This document shows, in pieces, positions 26,674-34,801 of a stretch of 64,000 bases of DNA (position 1 is the stretch's first letter; each line of letters begins with the position of its first letter). The translations under genes and the position numbers were made by a program. The stretch covers positions 1 through 64,000 of the forward strand of contig NZ_JACDDD010000008.1 of NCBI RefSeq assembly GCF_013817205.1, in the 5' to 3' direction. The DNA is from Polaromonas sp. GTDB taxonomy: Bacteria > Pseudomonadota > Gammaproteobacteria > Burkholderiales > Burkholderiaceae_C. The notes under the pieces are model-generated. The model did no database searches. It was given only the letters and a program-made list of their open reading frames with translations, and was not told where the DNA came from.

Positions 26674-27426
26674 TTAGCGCTGCAACGCAGCCAGCCGCCG
26701 GTCCAAGTCGGCCTGGCCGCCCAGTTCGGCAAACCACAGCCGGTAACCGGCATCGCTGGGATGCAGCCCGTCCCGGGCATTGAGCTCGTCAGGGCGCTGT
26801 GCAAACGGGTCGTCCTGCTTTTCCTTGAACAGGTTCACGTACAGCGCCCCATTGTCGGCCGCAACTTGCCGCACCAGGCTGTGCAGCACACGCGAACGCT
26901 GCGTCATCAACCAGGACCAGGGCGGAACGAAAAAGGGAGCGCTGCCCACATTGCCCGATGGCAAAAACACCACCAGCCTGGCTTGTGTGCGCGCCAGCGA
27001 GCCGACACGCGCGATGTTTTCTTCCAGCGACGCATACCGGGTAAGCCGGATCACATCGTTGCCACCCCCCAGCACCAGAATGGCGTCGAAGCGCTCGCCG
27101 GCTGCGCCTTCAAGCTGGCGCACGATGTCCTGGTATTTCGCACCGTCAGCCGCACGGTTGACAATTTTCAGACGCGGATGCTGCTGCGCAATCAGCCCGG
27201 CCAGGCTGGTCGCCGGGGACGAGGCACCGGTGCCCACCGCCGTGCTGTCACCCACCACCAGCAGGCTCGCGCCAGCGTTCGGCGGCGAGGCCTGGAAAGC
27301 TTCACTTTGCCGTGCCAGCTCGGCTGCCTGCTTGATGCGCCAGGCGGCGCAGCCTGAGGTGGTTACCACCGCCAGGGCGGCAAGCAGCGAGACGGCGCCC
27401 AGCAAGGAGGGTCGGCGGATTTTCAT
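26674..27426 (-). CDS. SGNH/GDSL-type hydrolase lipoprotein
   Basis: The protein (250 aa) has a signal peptide ending in VTTSGC, a lipobox with the lipidated Cys26, so it is probably a lipoprotein. The SGNH catalytic blocks follow: GDST with Ser61, GGND at 121-124, and DGLHPSDAG with Asp219 and His222. It would hydrolyse an ester bond in the periplasm; the substrate is unknown, with O-acetylated cell-wall sugars or lipids as possibilities. It begins nine bases after the tspO stop, so the two probably form one operon. Confidence 0.82.
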   Translation of the reverse strand: MKIRRPSLLGAVSLLAALAVVTTSGCAAWRIKQAAELARQSEAFQASPPNAGASLLVVGDSTAVGTGASSPATSLAGLIAQQHPRLKIVNRAADGAKYQDIVRQLEGAAGERFDAILVLGGGNDVIRLTRYASLEENIARVGSLARTQARLVVFLPSGNVGSAPFFVPPWSWLMTQRSRVLHSLVRQVAADNGALYVNLFKEKQDDPFAQRPDELNARDGLHPSDAGYRLWFAELGGQADLDRRLAALQR

Positions 27427-27435
27427 GCGAGGCCT

Positions 27436-27840
27436 TTAACGATTCAGCCAGGTGATGTTTAGCTGCAGGACGGTGGCAAAGCCAACCCACGCCAGATAAG
27501 GCAGGTTGACCAACGCCACCCAGCGCTTGCGCCGCCAGATCGCAGTCATGGCCCAGACCAGGGTGGCCAGCACCAGCAGGATGTCGAGGCTGGCCAGCCA
27601 GTTGTTTTTAAGACCAAACTGGATCGGTGTGTAGAGCGCGTTGAACACCAGGTTCAGCGCGAAGGGCAGCAGCACGTCAAAGGGCAGGCGGCGCTTGAGG
27701 TACTGCAGCAGCACGTAGCCGAAGCTGATCGCAATGACGATGTAGAGCACCGTCCACACCGGGCCGAACACCGAAGCCGTCGGGGCAAAAAATGGTTTGG
27801 CGAGTTGCGCGTACCACGCGGCGCTGCTGTTGCTGTCCAT
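27436..27840 (-). CDS. tspO: TspO/MBR-family membrane protein
   Basis: A 134-residue five-helix membrane protein of the TspO/mitochondrial benzodiazepine receptor family. WYAQLAKPFFAPTASVFGPV, then WTVLYIVIAISFGYVLL near the N-terminus and FALNLVFNALYTPIQFG follow the family pattern, and the Trp-rich binding-pocket residues are present. Bacterial TspO binds porphyrins and modulates outer-membrane or oxidative-stress responses. The start at ATG 27840 is chosen because the family begins just ahead of WYAQLAKP; the frame runs on upstream without family similarity. It precedes the SGNH gene in an operon. GTAGGACG occurs about 105 bases upstream. Confidence 0.82.
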   Translation of the reverse strand: MDSNSSAAWYAQLAKPFFAPTASVFGPVWTVLYIVIAISFGYVLLQYLKRRLPFDVLLPFALNLVFNALYTPIQFGLKNNWLASLDILLVLATLVWAMTAIWRRKRWVALVNLPYLAWVGFATVLQLNITWLNR

Positions 27841-28101
27841 GGCGGTTCGGGTCAGTGAAAGAGTTATCGCCCCGGGTCGCCCGGGGTATGGCTGAATTCT
27901 CCAGGCGTCCGCCGGCCGGCGCCCACCCCTTGCACTGATACCGGGGTAGGACGTGGCCGCAACTTCCCGCCGCATGCATCCAGGCAGGGCCGGCTTGCGT
28001 AAGACGGGTGTGGCCGGAGCAATACCCTGCATCGGCCCCGCTTTTTTTTACTTTCAGGCCCCAGGCGAGGACAATCGCCGCACGCCGCCACGGAGATTGC
28101 C

Positions 28102-28569
28102 ATGAGCCACCAGCCCGTCCTGACTGCCGCCTCCGGGCGCCTCCTTCAGCTCTGTCGCCAACTGGCCTGGGTGCTGTTTGCGCTGGCCTTGTGGCCGGTC
28201 GCCCATGCCGCGCCCCTGAGCCCTGCCGATGAACTGGCCGTACGCAGCACCGTGCAGGGGCAACTCGCCGCCTTTGCGGCCGACGACGCCAACCTGGCTT
28301 TCTCCTACGCTGCGCCGAATGTGCGCGAGGCCCTGGGAACTGCCGCCGGGTTCATGGCCATGGTTCGTGCGGCCTACCCGGTGGTGTACCGTCCTTCTTC
28401 GGTGGCCTTCCTCAAACCGGAAAACAAGGACGGCCAGGTGTTGCAGCGCGTGCAGATGCTGGATGCCGCTGGTGAGGCCTGGCTGGCGGTCTATTCGCTG
28501 CAGCGCAGCGGCAGGGGATGGCTGATCAGCGGCTGCTTGGTGGTGGCCAACAAGGGCCGCATGGCCTGA
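28102..28569 (+). CDS. Exported DUF4864 protein
   Basis: A 155-residue protein with a signal peptide ending at PVAHA (residue 36). The mature domain reads VRSTVQGQLAAFAADDANLA and TAAGFMAMVRAAYPVVYRPS, the conserved core of DUF4864, a small NTF2-like fold of unknown role. The start follows CACGGAGATTGCC, a clear ribosome-binding site. It is monocistronic and followed directly by a dispersed repeat copy. Confidence 0.78.
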   Translation: MSHQPVLTAASGRLLQLCRQLAWVLFALALWPVAHAAPLSPADELAVRSTVQGQLAAFAADDANLAFSYAAPNVREALGTAAGFMAMVRAAYPVVYRPSSVAFLKPENKDGQVLQRVQMLDAAGEAWLAVYSLQRSGRGWLISGCLVVANKGRMA

Positions 28570-28582
28570 GCCCTTTTGCTCC

Positions 28583-28636
28583 TTTTTTGATAGCTATTGA
28601 CGCCCGTTGGACGTGGGCTGACGACCAATTTCATTC
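28583..28636 (+). repeat. Dispersed GATAGCTA-type intergenic repeat, copy 5
   Basis: TTTTTTGATAGCTATTGACG matches the first block well, followed by CGTTGGACGTGGGCTGACG as the second block. It sits 14 bases after the DUF4864 stop. Confidence 0.6.
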
Positions 28637-28743
28637 ACAAATCTGCGTTATCTGGGCGTTTTTGCTGACAGTGTCTGCGGGTGCCCGCCTGCGTGCCCGC
28701 GGCCCGCTCAGGGCTATCATGGACTTTTCCGAAAGGCCTGCGC

Positions 28744-29070
28744 ATGAAAATCGCCCTGAAAGTCGCCATTGGCGCCCTGCTCACCACCGCCTTCAGCGGC
28801 CAAGCGCTGGCCTGTTTCACCGTCTACAACCCCGCCAACAAGGTGATTTACCACGCCCGGAAGGCGCCGGTGGACATGAGCTACCAGTTGCACCAGACCA
28901 TGCCGGCCGTGTTCAACAACGGGCACATGGTGTTTTCCATCACCGATACCGACTGCCCGGCGGTCAACCTGACCCGCAGCAACATTCGCGATTCCGCAGG
29001 TGGCAATATCGTCAATGTAGCTGACCGGGGAGCGGGGCGGACCCGTCCTTACCGGCAAGCCCGCAACTGA
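28744..29070 (+). CDS. Small exported hypothetical protein
   Basis: A 108-residue protein with a signal peptide ending at GQALA (residue 23); the mature protein begins CFTVYNPANKVIYHARKAPV. Other readable features are two Cys residues in the mature part (Cys24 and another in TDTDCPAVN), which could form a disulfide in the periplasm. I do not recognise a named domain, though similar short proteins are frequent in Burkholderiales. The start at ATG 28744 follows GAAAGGCCTGCGC. It converges on the L,D-transpeptidase-like gene. Confidence 0.65.
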   Translation: MKIALKVAIGALLTTAFSGQALACFTVYNPANKVIYHARKAPVDMSYQLHQTMPAVFNNGHMVFSITDTDCPAVNLTRSNIRDSAGGNIVNVADRGAGRTRPYRQARN

Positions 29071-29087
29071 CGCCCTTCATCCAAGTC

Positions 29088-29780
29088 TTAGAGCGAGAGC
29101 GCGTCGAACAGCGCCTGAACGCCTGAGTCTTCAGGCAGCACATACACCACGCTGCGACTTTTTCCGAGCAGCGGGCTGACGACTTTCTCGTAAAACGCCA
29201 CCGGTACCACCACGCAACCGAGTGAAATCCGGTTGTCCTGCGGCGTGCTGGATGCCAGGCGCTCGCGCCGTTGCTCCTGGTTGTTGCCGGGGCGCAGTCG
29301 GTGGATCGCTAGACCTTCGCTGTAATTCACCCAGATGACCTCTTCCCCCTGCAGATTGCGGCCGGGCTGGGACGGGAAACGTCCGGCCGGTGTGGTGCGT
29401 TCTGCAAGCGGGATGTCAGCCACGGGCCGTCGGCCGATCCCCGGGGCCGAGCGGTCGCCGGTGGCCAGACCCAGCAGAGCCGCAGATGCCCCGCGCAGGC
29501 GACCTGCGGCATCGAACACAAAGATCTTCGCGTTTTTCTTGTCGACAATCACAAAGGGTAGGCCCTTGTTGTCGGCCGAGGTCATGACCGAGGCTGCGGC
29601 ATAACGGGCATCGGTGGAAGCGGGCTCGGCCCCGAAGTCCGCAAGCGGCGCCGGCGCAACAGCGGAGGTGCTCTCCAGTGCCTGCGCAGGCCGGATCGCC
29701 AGCATCAGCCCGGCCAGGACAGCCGCAGCGCACCAGGTCCTTCCCGAAAAAATTATCCGCTCGCGCCGCTGGTTGAACAT
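29088..29780 (-). CDS. L,D-transpeptidase-like (YkuD) exported protein, paralogue A
   Basis: This 230-residue protein has a signal peptide (to about PAQA, residue 34) and a YkuD-type domain. The catalytic pattern is His160 in LAIHRL and Cys189 in NRISLGCVVVP, with TTPAGRFPSQPG upstream as in the family. L,D-transpeptidases cross-link peptidoglycan or attach proteins to it. The start at ATG 29780 is preferred over GTG 29789 because AGGA lies ten bases before it. The palindrome GTAGGA-TGTG-TCCTAC touches this start codon. The gene at 29967 encodes a paralogue in the same orientation. Confidence 0.72.
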   Translation of the reverse strand: MFNQRRERIIFSGRTWCAAAVLAGLMLAIRPAQALESTSAVAPAPLADFGAEPASTDARYAAASVMTSADNKGLPFVIVDKKNAKIFVFDAAGRLRGASAALLGLATGDRSAPGIGRRPVADIPLAERTTPAGRFPSQPGRNLQGEEVIWVNYSEGLAIHRLRPGNNQEQRRERLASSTPQDNRISLGCVVVPVAFYEKVVSPLLGKSRSVVYVLPEDSGVQALFDALSL

Positions 29781-29796
29781 GTAGGACACATCCTAC
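29781..29796 (-). promoter_or_regulatory. GTAGGA-N4-TCCTAC palindrome at the start of paralogue A
   Basis: A perfect six-pair inverted repeat with a four-base spacer that ends at the base before the proposed ATG. It provides the AGGA ribosome-binding site and could also sequester it as a small hairpin in the mRNA, or be a protein-binding site. The same TCCTAC/GTAGGA sequence recurs elsewhere in the window. Confidence 0.4.
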
Positions 29797-29845
29797 CGGC
29801 GAGGCGCAGGTTCTGACAAGCCCCTCGGCTCACGAATGTCAGATC

Positions 29846-29905
29846 ACTCCTGTTTTGATAGCATTCTTTGCAATCACTATATGGGCTGCGTTGCTATTTG
29901 ATGCC
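29846..29905 (+). repeat. Dispersed GATAGCTA-type intergenic repeat, copy 6
   Basis: TCCTGTTTTGATAGCATTC is the first block, followed by ATATGGGCTGCG and GCTATTTGATGCC as the second. It lies between the two L,D-transpeptidase paralogues. Confidence 0.55.
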
Positions 29906-29966
29906 GGATCGGGGAATACCCACGGGCCTACTGCTCTGTAGGCTGTATCCCACACCCGCATGGGGC

Positions 29967-30701
29967 TCAGCTGCGGCTTGGCCTGAAGCCCTGAAACACC
30001 GCCTGCGCGGGGCGGGTTTCTGGCAGGATATAAATCACCCCGCGGCGAGAACCGAGTGCGGGCTTGACCACATCCTCATAGAAAGCCACCGGCAGGTTGA
30101 TACACCCGAAAGAAATCCGGTTGTCGTCCGTGGTTGCGGAGGCCAGGCGCTCCAGCCTGCGCTCACTTGGCTCCTTGGCACGCACGCGGTGCATCGACAC
30201 CGCTGCCTCATAGTCCACCCAGATGATGTCCTCGCCGAAGGCGTTGATGCCGGGCTGCGACACAAACCGCCCGGCAGGCGTGGTGCGTTCGTGCGGGGCG
30301 ATGGCAGACATTTCACGCTCGCCGATGCCTTCCACCGAATCGTCACCTGTTGCAGAGCCCATCAGCGCGACGCTTGCGCCATCGAGCGTGCCGTCGGGCT
30401 TGAAAACAAACACCCTCACATACGGTTTGTCGACGATGACAAACGGCATGCCACGGTGATCGCGGCTGTCCATGACCCAGTCGGCCATCTCGCGGGCCTG
30501 ATCCGATGCCTGCTCGTGCGCAAAGTCCGCCGTTCGCGGCAAATAGTCCAGCGACGTTGCAAGTACTGCCACGGGTGCAGCCGCTGGCTGCTGTGCCTGG
30601 CGCGACGTGACCTGTCCCGGCAGGATCAGCGCAATCGCAGCGCAGCCCATGCCCAGGCCTTTGAGGACGGCATCAAGTTGCGAAGGTTCTGCGGATAACA
30701 T
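29967..30701 (-). CDS. L,D-transpeptidase-like (YkuD) exported protein, paralogue B
   Basis: A 244-residue paralogue of the gene at 29088. The shared core includes GMPFVIVDKPY, ERTTPAGRFVSQPG, His171 in SMHRVRA and Cys200 in NRISFGCINLPVAFYEDVV; spacing between His and Cys is the same in both. An N-terminal hydrophobic stretch (about residues 15-30) acts as signal or anchor. The two copies are separated by a dispersed repeat and probably arose by tandem duplication, since identity is highest in the catalytic half. No clear ribosome-binding site precedes ATG 30701, so the start may be imprecise. Confidence 0.7.
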   Translation of the reverse strand: MLSAEPSQLDAVLKGLGMGCAAIALILPGQVTSRQAQQPAAAPVAVLATSLDYLPRTADFAHEQASDQAREMADWVMDSRDHRGMPFVIVDKPYVRVFVFKPDGTLDGASVALMGSATGDDSVEGIGEREMSAIAPHERTTPAGRFVSQPGINAFGEDIIWVDYEAAVSMHRVRAKEPSERRLERLASATTDDNRISFGCINLPVAFYEDVVKPALGSRRGVIYILPETRPAQAVFQGFRPSRS

Positions 30702-30789
30702 GGTTCATAAAATCAAAGGTAAAAAAGGAGCAGGGAAGACGGATGAATCACCCGGCTTCCCCGCGACCTATTCGACACGCGCCGCTGTC

Positions 30790-31059
30790 TTAGTTGCGGT
30801 CAGCGCGTGGCTGCAGCGTGGTGTCCACGGACGTCGTCGCGCTGTTGTCCATGGTGGTGCTGCCAGTGCTGCCAGTGCTGGTCGATGGCTGGGCCTGCAT
30901 GGTGCTGCCGGTAGAAGGCTGCGCCTGCATGGTGGTCGTGCCTTGAGCGTTCGTCTCGCCGGGGGTGTTGGTCACAGCGGTTTGCGCATAAGCAAAACCA
31001 GCACCTGCTACCAGGGCGGCGGCAGTGACGGCGGCAGTCAGAGATTGATTGAGTTTCAT
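30790..31059 (-). CDS. Small exported Thr/Ser/Gln-rich repeat protein
   Basis: An 89-residue protein with a signal peptide ending at AYAQ (residues 24-26) and a low-complexity mature part. TMQAQPSTGS occurs twice in tandem, followed by STGSTGSTTM, so the composition is mostly Thr, Ser, Gln and Gly. Such proteins are probably disordered and sit in the periplasm or outer envelope. The start follows AGGAGCTATCC, a strong ribosome-binding site. I do not recognise a family. CCTGTAGGACAGG lies about 115 bases upstream. Confidence 0.62.
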   Translation of the reverse strand: MKLNQSLTAAVTAAALVAGAGFAYAQTAVTNTPGETNAQGTTTMQAQPSTGSTMQAQPSTSTGSTGSTTMDNSATTSVDTTLQPRADRN

Positions 31060-31544
31060 GGATAGCTCCTGTTTAAACCCCGAAGGGCGGTAGTTGAAAA
31101 ACGCCGATCAGTGATCGACTGAATTCAATCTAAACAGCATGCAGGGGTGTCGGGTCGGTCTCGTCCGCGTACGCCTGTAGGACAGGTCCGCCCTGGCGCT
31201 TGTGCTTGCAATTCGTTACGCCGCCGCGCAGCGGCGTATGTCTGGAGCCAGACCTGGGGGCTTTTTGTTTTCTGTTTTTTTGGCTGCACACCACAGTCAA
31301 CAAGAGCTTATGCCGCTCCCTATTTGACACGGGGAAGCTGCGGCGCGGTGCACGCCGGACTTGGCCTACATCACGCAGGCATCGCGGACTGCATGTGGTT
31401 CACCGCGGGGCCGCGCAGACTGTGTGTGTGCCAGCCGGGTTTCGCGCTACAACGACAGGTAGGAGGCCTCCACCCCAGGGTGAAGCGTCGAAACATTGTC
31501 CAGCGAACCCGGCTGCATTTTTTTGCCTGATTGAATCAGGCCCG
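31060..31544. other. 485-base non-coding gap with hairpins
   Basis: No convincing gene is seen. The gap contains CCTGTAGGACAGG (31174-31186), a perfect eight-pair hairpin TACGCCGC/GCGGCGTA (31217-31238), a T-rich stretch (31260-31285) and an eight-pair hairpin GCCTGATT/AATCAGGC (31525-31541) just beyond the SDR stop. The last hairpin has its T run on the wrong side for terminating the SDR gene. An open plus-strand frame runs through the gap into the NUDIX gene but has no coding character here. Confidence 0.5.
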
Positions 31545-32471
31545 TCAGACTGCAGCAGAAGTCGTTGCTGCCTGAGCCATCGCCAGGCTGACTTCGTTGC
31601 TCCCCTGTGCTGCGCCGCTTTGCGGCACCGTCTCGCCGCTGCGCTCGCGCACTTCGTCCAGCCGCGCCTCCAGCGCTTCAGGCACCTGCTCACCACTGCC
31701 CAGCCACAGTCCGCGCGTCAGTGTGATGTTGGCCGCTTCAAAAGTGCCGGCGCCAGCGCACAGAATGGCACGCGTCGGTGCATCCTGCGCGGCCAGCACC
31801 AGCATGGCCGGCACCACCGCCTCGGGCCGCAGCGCGCGCAGCACTTCTTCAGGCATCAAGCCTTCGGTCATGCGCGTTGCCGCAGTCGGCGCCAGGCAGT
31901 TGACGCGGATATCGTTTTTGGCTCCTTCGATGGAAAGCGTCTGCATCAGCCCGACCAGCGCCATCTTGGCCGCGCCATAGTTGGACTGGCCGAAGTTGCC
32001 GTACAGACCCGAGGAAGAAGTCGTCATCACGATGCGGCCGTATTTCTGCGCGGCCATGATGTCCCACACCGCCTTGCAACAATGCACAGCACCCATCAGG
32101 TGTACGTTCATCACCAGCGCGAAGTCGGCGAGGTCCATCTTGGTAAAACTCTTGTCGCGCAGGATGCCGGCGTTGTTGACCAGAATATCGACGCGGCCCC
32201 AGGCATCGATGGCCTGCCTGACCATGGCCTGCACGGCCGCGAAGTCGGTCACCGACGCGCCGTTGGCAATCGCCTCGCCGCCGGCCGCGCGAATCTCGCC
32301 CGCCACGGCTTCGGCCGCGCTGACCGAGCCGCCTGTGCCATCGGTCGCGCCGCCCAGGTCGTTGACCACCACCTTCGCGCCGCGCGCTGCCAGCGCCAGC
32401 GCGTGCTGTTTGCCCAAGCCACCGCCGGCGCCTGTAACCATGGCCACGCGGCCTGTGAAATCCATACCCAT
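31545..32471 (-). CDS. Short-chain dehydrogenase of the 3-hydroxyacyl-CoA type
   Basis: A 308-residue SDR. The NAD(P) motif TGAGGGLG is at 13-20, NNAG at 99-102, and the catalytic residues are in TSSSGLYGNFGQSNYGAAK (Tyr165, Lys169). VVVNDLGG and TDGTGGSVSAAEAV match the dehydrogenase domain of peroxisomal multifunctional enzyme type 2, so an acyl-CoA substrate in fatty-acid or steroid-like degradation is the best guess. The C-terminal 70 residues (after GTFEAANITLTRGLWLG) extend beyond the usual SDR. The start at ATG 32471 follows AGGGGACAGCAGA. It is divergent from the NUDIX gene. Confidence 0.82.
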   Translation of the reverse strand: MGMDFTGRVAMVTGAGGGLGKQHALALAARGAKVVVNDLGGATDGTGGSVSAAEAVAGEIRAAGGEAIANGASVTDFAAVQAMVRQAIDAWGRVDILVNNAGILRDKSFTKMDLADFALVMNVHLMGAVHCCKAVWDIMAAQKYGRIVMTTSSSGLYGNFGQSNYGAAKMALVGLMQTLSIEGAKNDIRVNCLAPTAATRMTEGLMPEEVLRALRPEAVVPAMLVLAAQDAPTRAILCAGAGTFEAANITLTRGLWLGSGEQVPEALEARLDEVRERSGETVPQSGAAQGSNEVSLAMAQAATTSAAV

Positions 32472-32588
32472 TCTGCTGTCCCCTGTCGTGTTGGTGATCT
32501 GGCTCGCGCCGCAAGGCTGTTAGTCTCGGCGGAGCAAAGAGCCTGTACTGTAATGGACGGTGCGACCCGGATAAAAGACGACACCCGC

Positions 32589-33467
32589 ATGGAACTGAAC
32601 CTCGAGACCATCTCCACCCCCCCGCGCCCTGCCGCCACCGTGGTGCTGCTGCGCGATGCGCCGGCCGGTCTGGAGGTATTTCTGATGAAGCGTCACGGCT
32701 TGTCCGATGTGCTGGGCGGGGCCTATGTCTTTCCCGGAGGAAAGGTCGATGCCGCCGACGCCGAACTCGACATGCTGGCCCACGGGGACCAGGCGCCTTC
32801 AGCGCTGCACGCTGGTCTGGGCGAGTCCGACATCAGCGAGGCCACTGCCAGCGCCTTGTATGTGGCGGCGCTGCGCGAAGCCTTTGAGGAGTCGGGCGTG
32901 CTGTTTGCGCAAGGCGACGTGGTTGCGCAACCGGCCGCGCACGCCGCTGCGCTGCTGCGCGATGGCCTCGGCTTCAACGCGATGCTGGCTCAACTCACAC
33001 TGCGCCTGCAGACGCAGGCCATCCAGCCCTGGTCTCGCTGGATCACGCCGGTGCAGCCCTCGGTCATGAACAAGCGTTTTGACACGCGGTTTTTTGTCGC
33101 GGCGGTGCCGGGCGGCCAGGTGGCGCGCCACGACGACTTTGAAACCACCGAAAGCATCTGGCTCAGCCCGCGCGAGGCGCTGCTGCAGTACTGGTCCGGG
33201 CAGATTGAGCTGGCACCGCCGCAGATCATGAGCCTGGTGCACCTGGCGCGGCACAGTGCGGTGGCCAGCGTGCTGGCGGCAGCGCGTGCACGGCGTCCAC
33301 CGGTGATCCAGCCGGAGTCTTTTGACGACGACGGCGAACGCATGATTTGTTACCCCGGCGATCAGCGGCACACGGTGCGTGAAGCGGCCCTGCCCGGCCC
33401 GACCCGGCTGTTCTATCGAAACAAGCGTTTCGAGCCGCTTGGCGGTTTTGAAGGACTGTTTTCCTAA
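32589..33467 (+). CDS. NUDIX hydrolase of the NUDT19-like type
   Basis: A NUDIX hydrolase of 292 residues (304 if the ATG at 32553 is used; neither has a good ribosome-binding site). The catalytic box is split: GGKVDAADAELDM carries the first Gly, then an insertion of about 35 residues leads to ALREAFEESGVLF with the REx2EE core. This interrupted box is typical of NUDT7/NUDT19-like enzymes, several of which hydrolyse coenzyme A or acyl-CoA. The SDR next door also fits an acyl-CoA context. Its TAA stop (33465-33467) is one copy of the target-site duplication of the MITE that follows. Confidence 0.82.
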   Translation: MELNLETISTPPRPAATVVLLRDAPAGLEVFLMKRHGLSDVLGGAYVFPGGKVDAADAELDMLAHGDQAPSALHAGLGESDISEATASALYVAALREAFEESGVLFAQGDVVAQPAAHAAALLRDGLGFNAMLAQLTLRLQTQAIQPWSRWITPVQPSVMNKRFDTRFFVAAVPGGQVARHDDFETTESIWLSPREALLQYWSGQIELAPPQIMSLVHLARHSAVASVLAAARARRPPVIQPESFDDDGERMICYPGDQRHTVREAALPGPTRLFYRNKRFEPLGGFEGLFS

Positions 33468-33628
33468 GGAAGCGCTGAATAAGTCCTTGCGGAGGCGCGG
33501 CAGTCGGATCGGGATGGGATGCAAGGTGGATTTCGCAGGCAATAGCTGGCTATTGGCAAGAAATTCAACGCAGCAGATCGCCCGAGACCGGCTGATCGCG
33601 CGCCGCAGGGGGCTTGTTCAGCGCTTCC
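33468..33628. mobile_element. 161-bp MITE-like element with TAA target duplication
   Basis: The element begins GGAAGCGCTGAATAAGTCC and ends with the complement of GGAAGCGCTGAACAAGCCC, so its terminal inverted repeats match at 17 of 19 positions. TAA flanks both ends (33465-33467 and 33629-33631). The tip resembles IS5-type ends (GGAAG...GAANAAG) and the duplication fits IS5-family insertion. It has no open frame, so it would need a transposase in trans. It lies exactly between the NUDIX and dusC stops. Confidence 0.75.
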
Positions 33629-33637
33629 TAAGCGCGC

Positions 33638-34624
33638 TCAGGCCGGCTGCAGCAGTTCCTCGCCGGCTGCCTGCGCCTGCAGCACACCGGCCAGCCAGCG
33701 GTCTATCAGCGCCGGATCGTTGATGGACTTGAGCGACTGGTAGGCGGTCTCCGCTTCCGGGAAACGCCGGCGCAGAAAATTGAGCCACTGTTTGAGCCGG
33801 CCGGGCCGTGATCGGGCATCGAGCCGGCTGCAGACCAGTTGCCAGAATTCAGCCAGCAGCGGCACCAGTTCCGTCCAGCCGAGCGCGGGACCGACGGCCA
33901 CGCCCATGGATCGCTTGATCGCCCGCCCCAGCCCCGGATCGGCCACTGCCCCGCGGCCAATCATCAGCATGTCACAGCCCGAGGCCTCGCGGCAGCGGCG
34001 CGCGTCGTCCACCGTCCAGATCTCGCCGTTGGCCACCACTGGTATGGCGACGGCCGCGCGGATATCGGCGATGCGTTCCCAATAGGCCGGTGGCCGGTAA
34101 GCCTGGGCCTTGGTGCGCGCATGCACCACCAGCTCATCAGCGCCGCTGCCGGCAATCGCCTGCGCGTTGGCGATCGCCAGCGCATCGTCGTGGTAGCCCA
34201 GCCGCATCTTGGCCGACACCGGCATGTGCGCCGGCACGGCGCGCCGCACCGCCGCCACGATGGCGGCAATCGTCTCCGGCTCTTTCAGCAGGGCAGCGCC
34301 GCCGCCGTGGCGGTTCACGATGTTGGCGGGGCAGCCGAAGTTCAGGTCGATACCGGACGGGCCGAGTGCGGCCAGCCGCGCGGCGTTTTCCGCCATGCAG
34401 ACCGGGTCAGAGCCCAGCAGTTGCGCACGCACCGGCACGCCGGCCAGCGTGCGCCCGCCGCTGAGCAGCTCGGGCACGATGCGCAGGAAGACCCGCTCGG
34501 GCAGCAACTGGTCGGTGATGCGGATGAACTCCGAGACGCAGCGGTCCACACCGCCGGCCCGCGTCAGGATGTCACGCAAAACGAAGTCTAGAAGCCCTTC
34601 CATGGGCGCCAGCAGGATGGTCAT
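33638..34624 (-). CDS. dusC: tRNA-dihydrouridine synthase (DusC-like)
   Basis: Dus enzymes reduce uridine in tRNA to dihydrouridine with FMN and NADPH; DusC modifies U16 in E. coli. This 328-residue protein opens with LAPMEGLLDFVLRDILT, has the catalytic Cys98 in DLNFGCPA, and continues with KMRLGY, VVHARTK and VVANGEIWT, the usual FMN-contacting motifs. The C-terminal helical domain includes QWLNFLRRRFPEAETAY. LLDFVLRDI and ITDQLLP favour the DusC branch over DusA or DusB. It is convergent with the NUDIX gene, with the MITE between them. Confidence 0.88.
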   Translation of the reverse strand: MTILLAPMEGLLDFVLRDILTRAGGVDRCVSEFIRITDQLLPERVFLRIVPELLSGGRTLAGVPVRAQLLGSDPVCMAENAARLAALGPSGIDLNFGCPANIVNRHGGGAALLKEPETIAAIVAAVRRAVPAHMPVSAKMRLGYHDDALAIANAQAIAGSGADELVVHARTKAQAYRPPAYWERIADIRAAVAIPVVANGEIWTVDDARRCREASGCDMLMIGRGAVADPGLGRAIKRSMGVAVGPALGWTELVPLLAEFWQLVCSRLDARSRPGRLKQWLNFLRRRFPEAETAYQSLKSINDPALIDRWLAGVLQAQAAGEELLQPA

Positions 34625-34719
34625 GCGGCAATGCTACCTTGACAATAAAAAGACGTCCCGACCCTTGCCATCCCTGCGTGGCAAGCTTCACTTTTGATAG
34701 CAGGCGGGATTGGCCTTCC

Positions 34720-34751
34720 CGTCCTACAGAGATGGCAGGGACGTCTTACAG
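34720..34751 (+). promoter_or_regulatory. Tandem CGTCCTACAG / CGTCTTACAG motif
   Basis: Two ten-base copies differing at one position start 22 bases apart (34720 and 34742), two helical turns, about 50-80 bases ahead of the 70-residue reading frame at 34802. They are the clearest paired example of a motif repeated near several genes here. A partial GATAGCA repeat lies just upstream (34691-34706). Confidence 0.4.
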
Positions 34752-34801
34752 TGGCGCGCGGTAGCGGCGCATAAATTGGTTGTTTGATTGAAGGAGACGC
34801 C

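Noticed and set aside
31525-31541. Terminator for the SDR gene
   Set aside because: GCCTGATT/AATCAGGC pairs well, but reading in the SDR direction the stem is followed by A residues, not T.
31200-32588. Upstream extension of the NUDIX frame
   Set aside because: The frame stays open through a non-coding gap and antisense to the SDR gene. NUDIX similarity begins only after about 32589.
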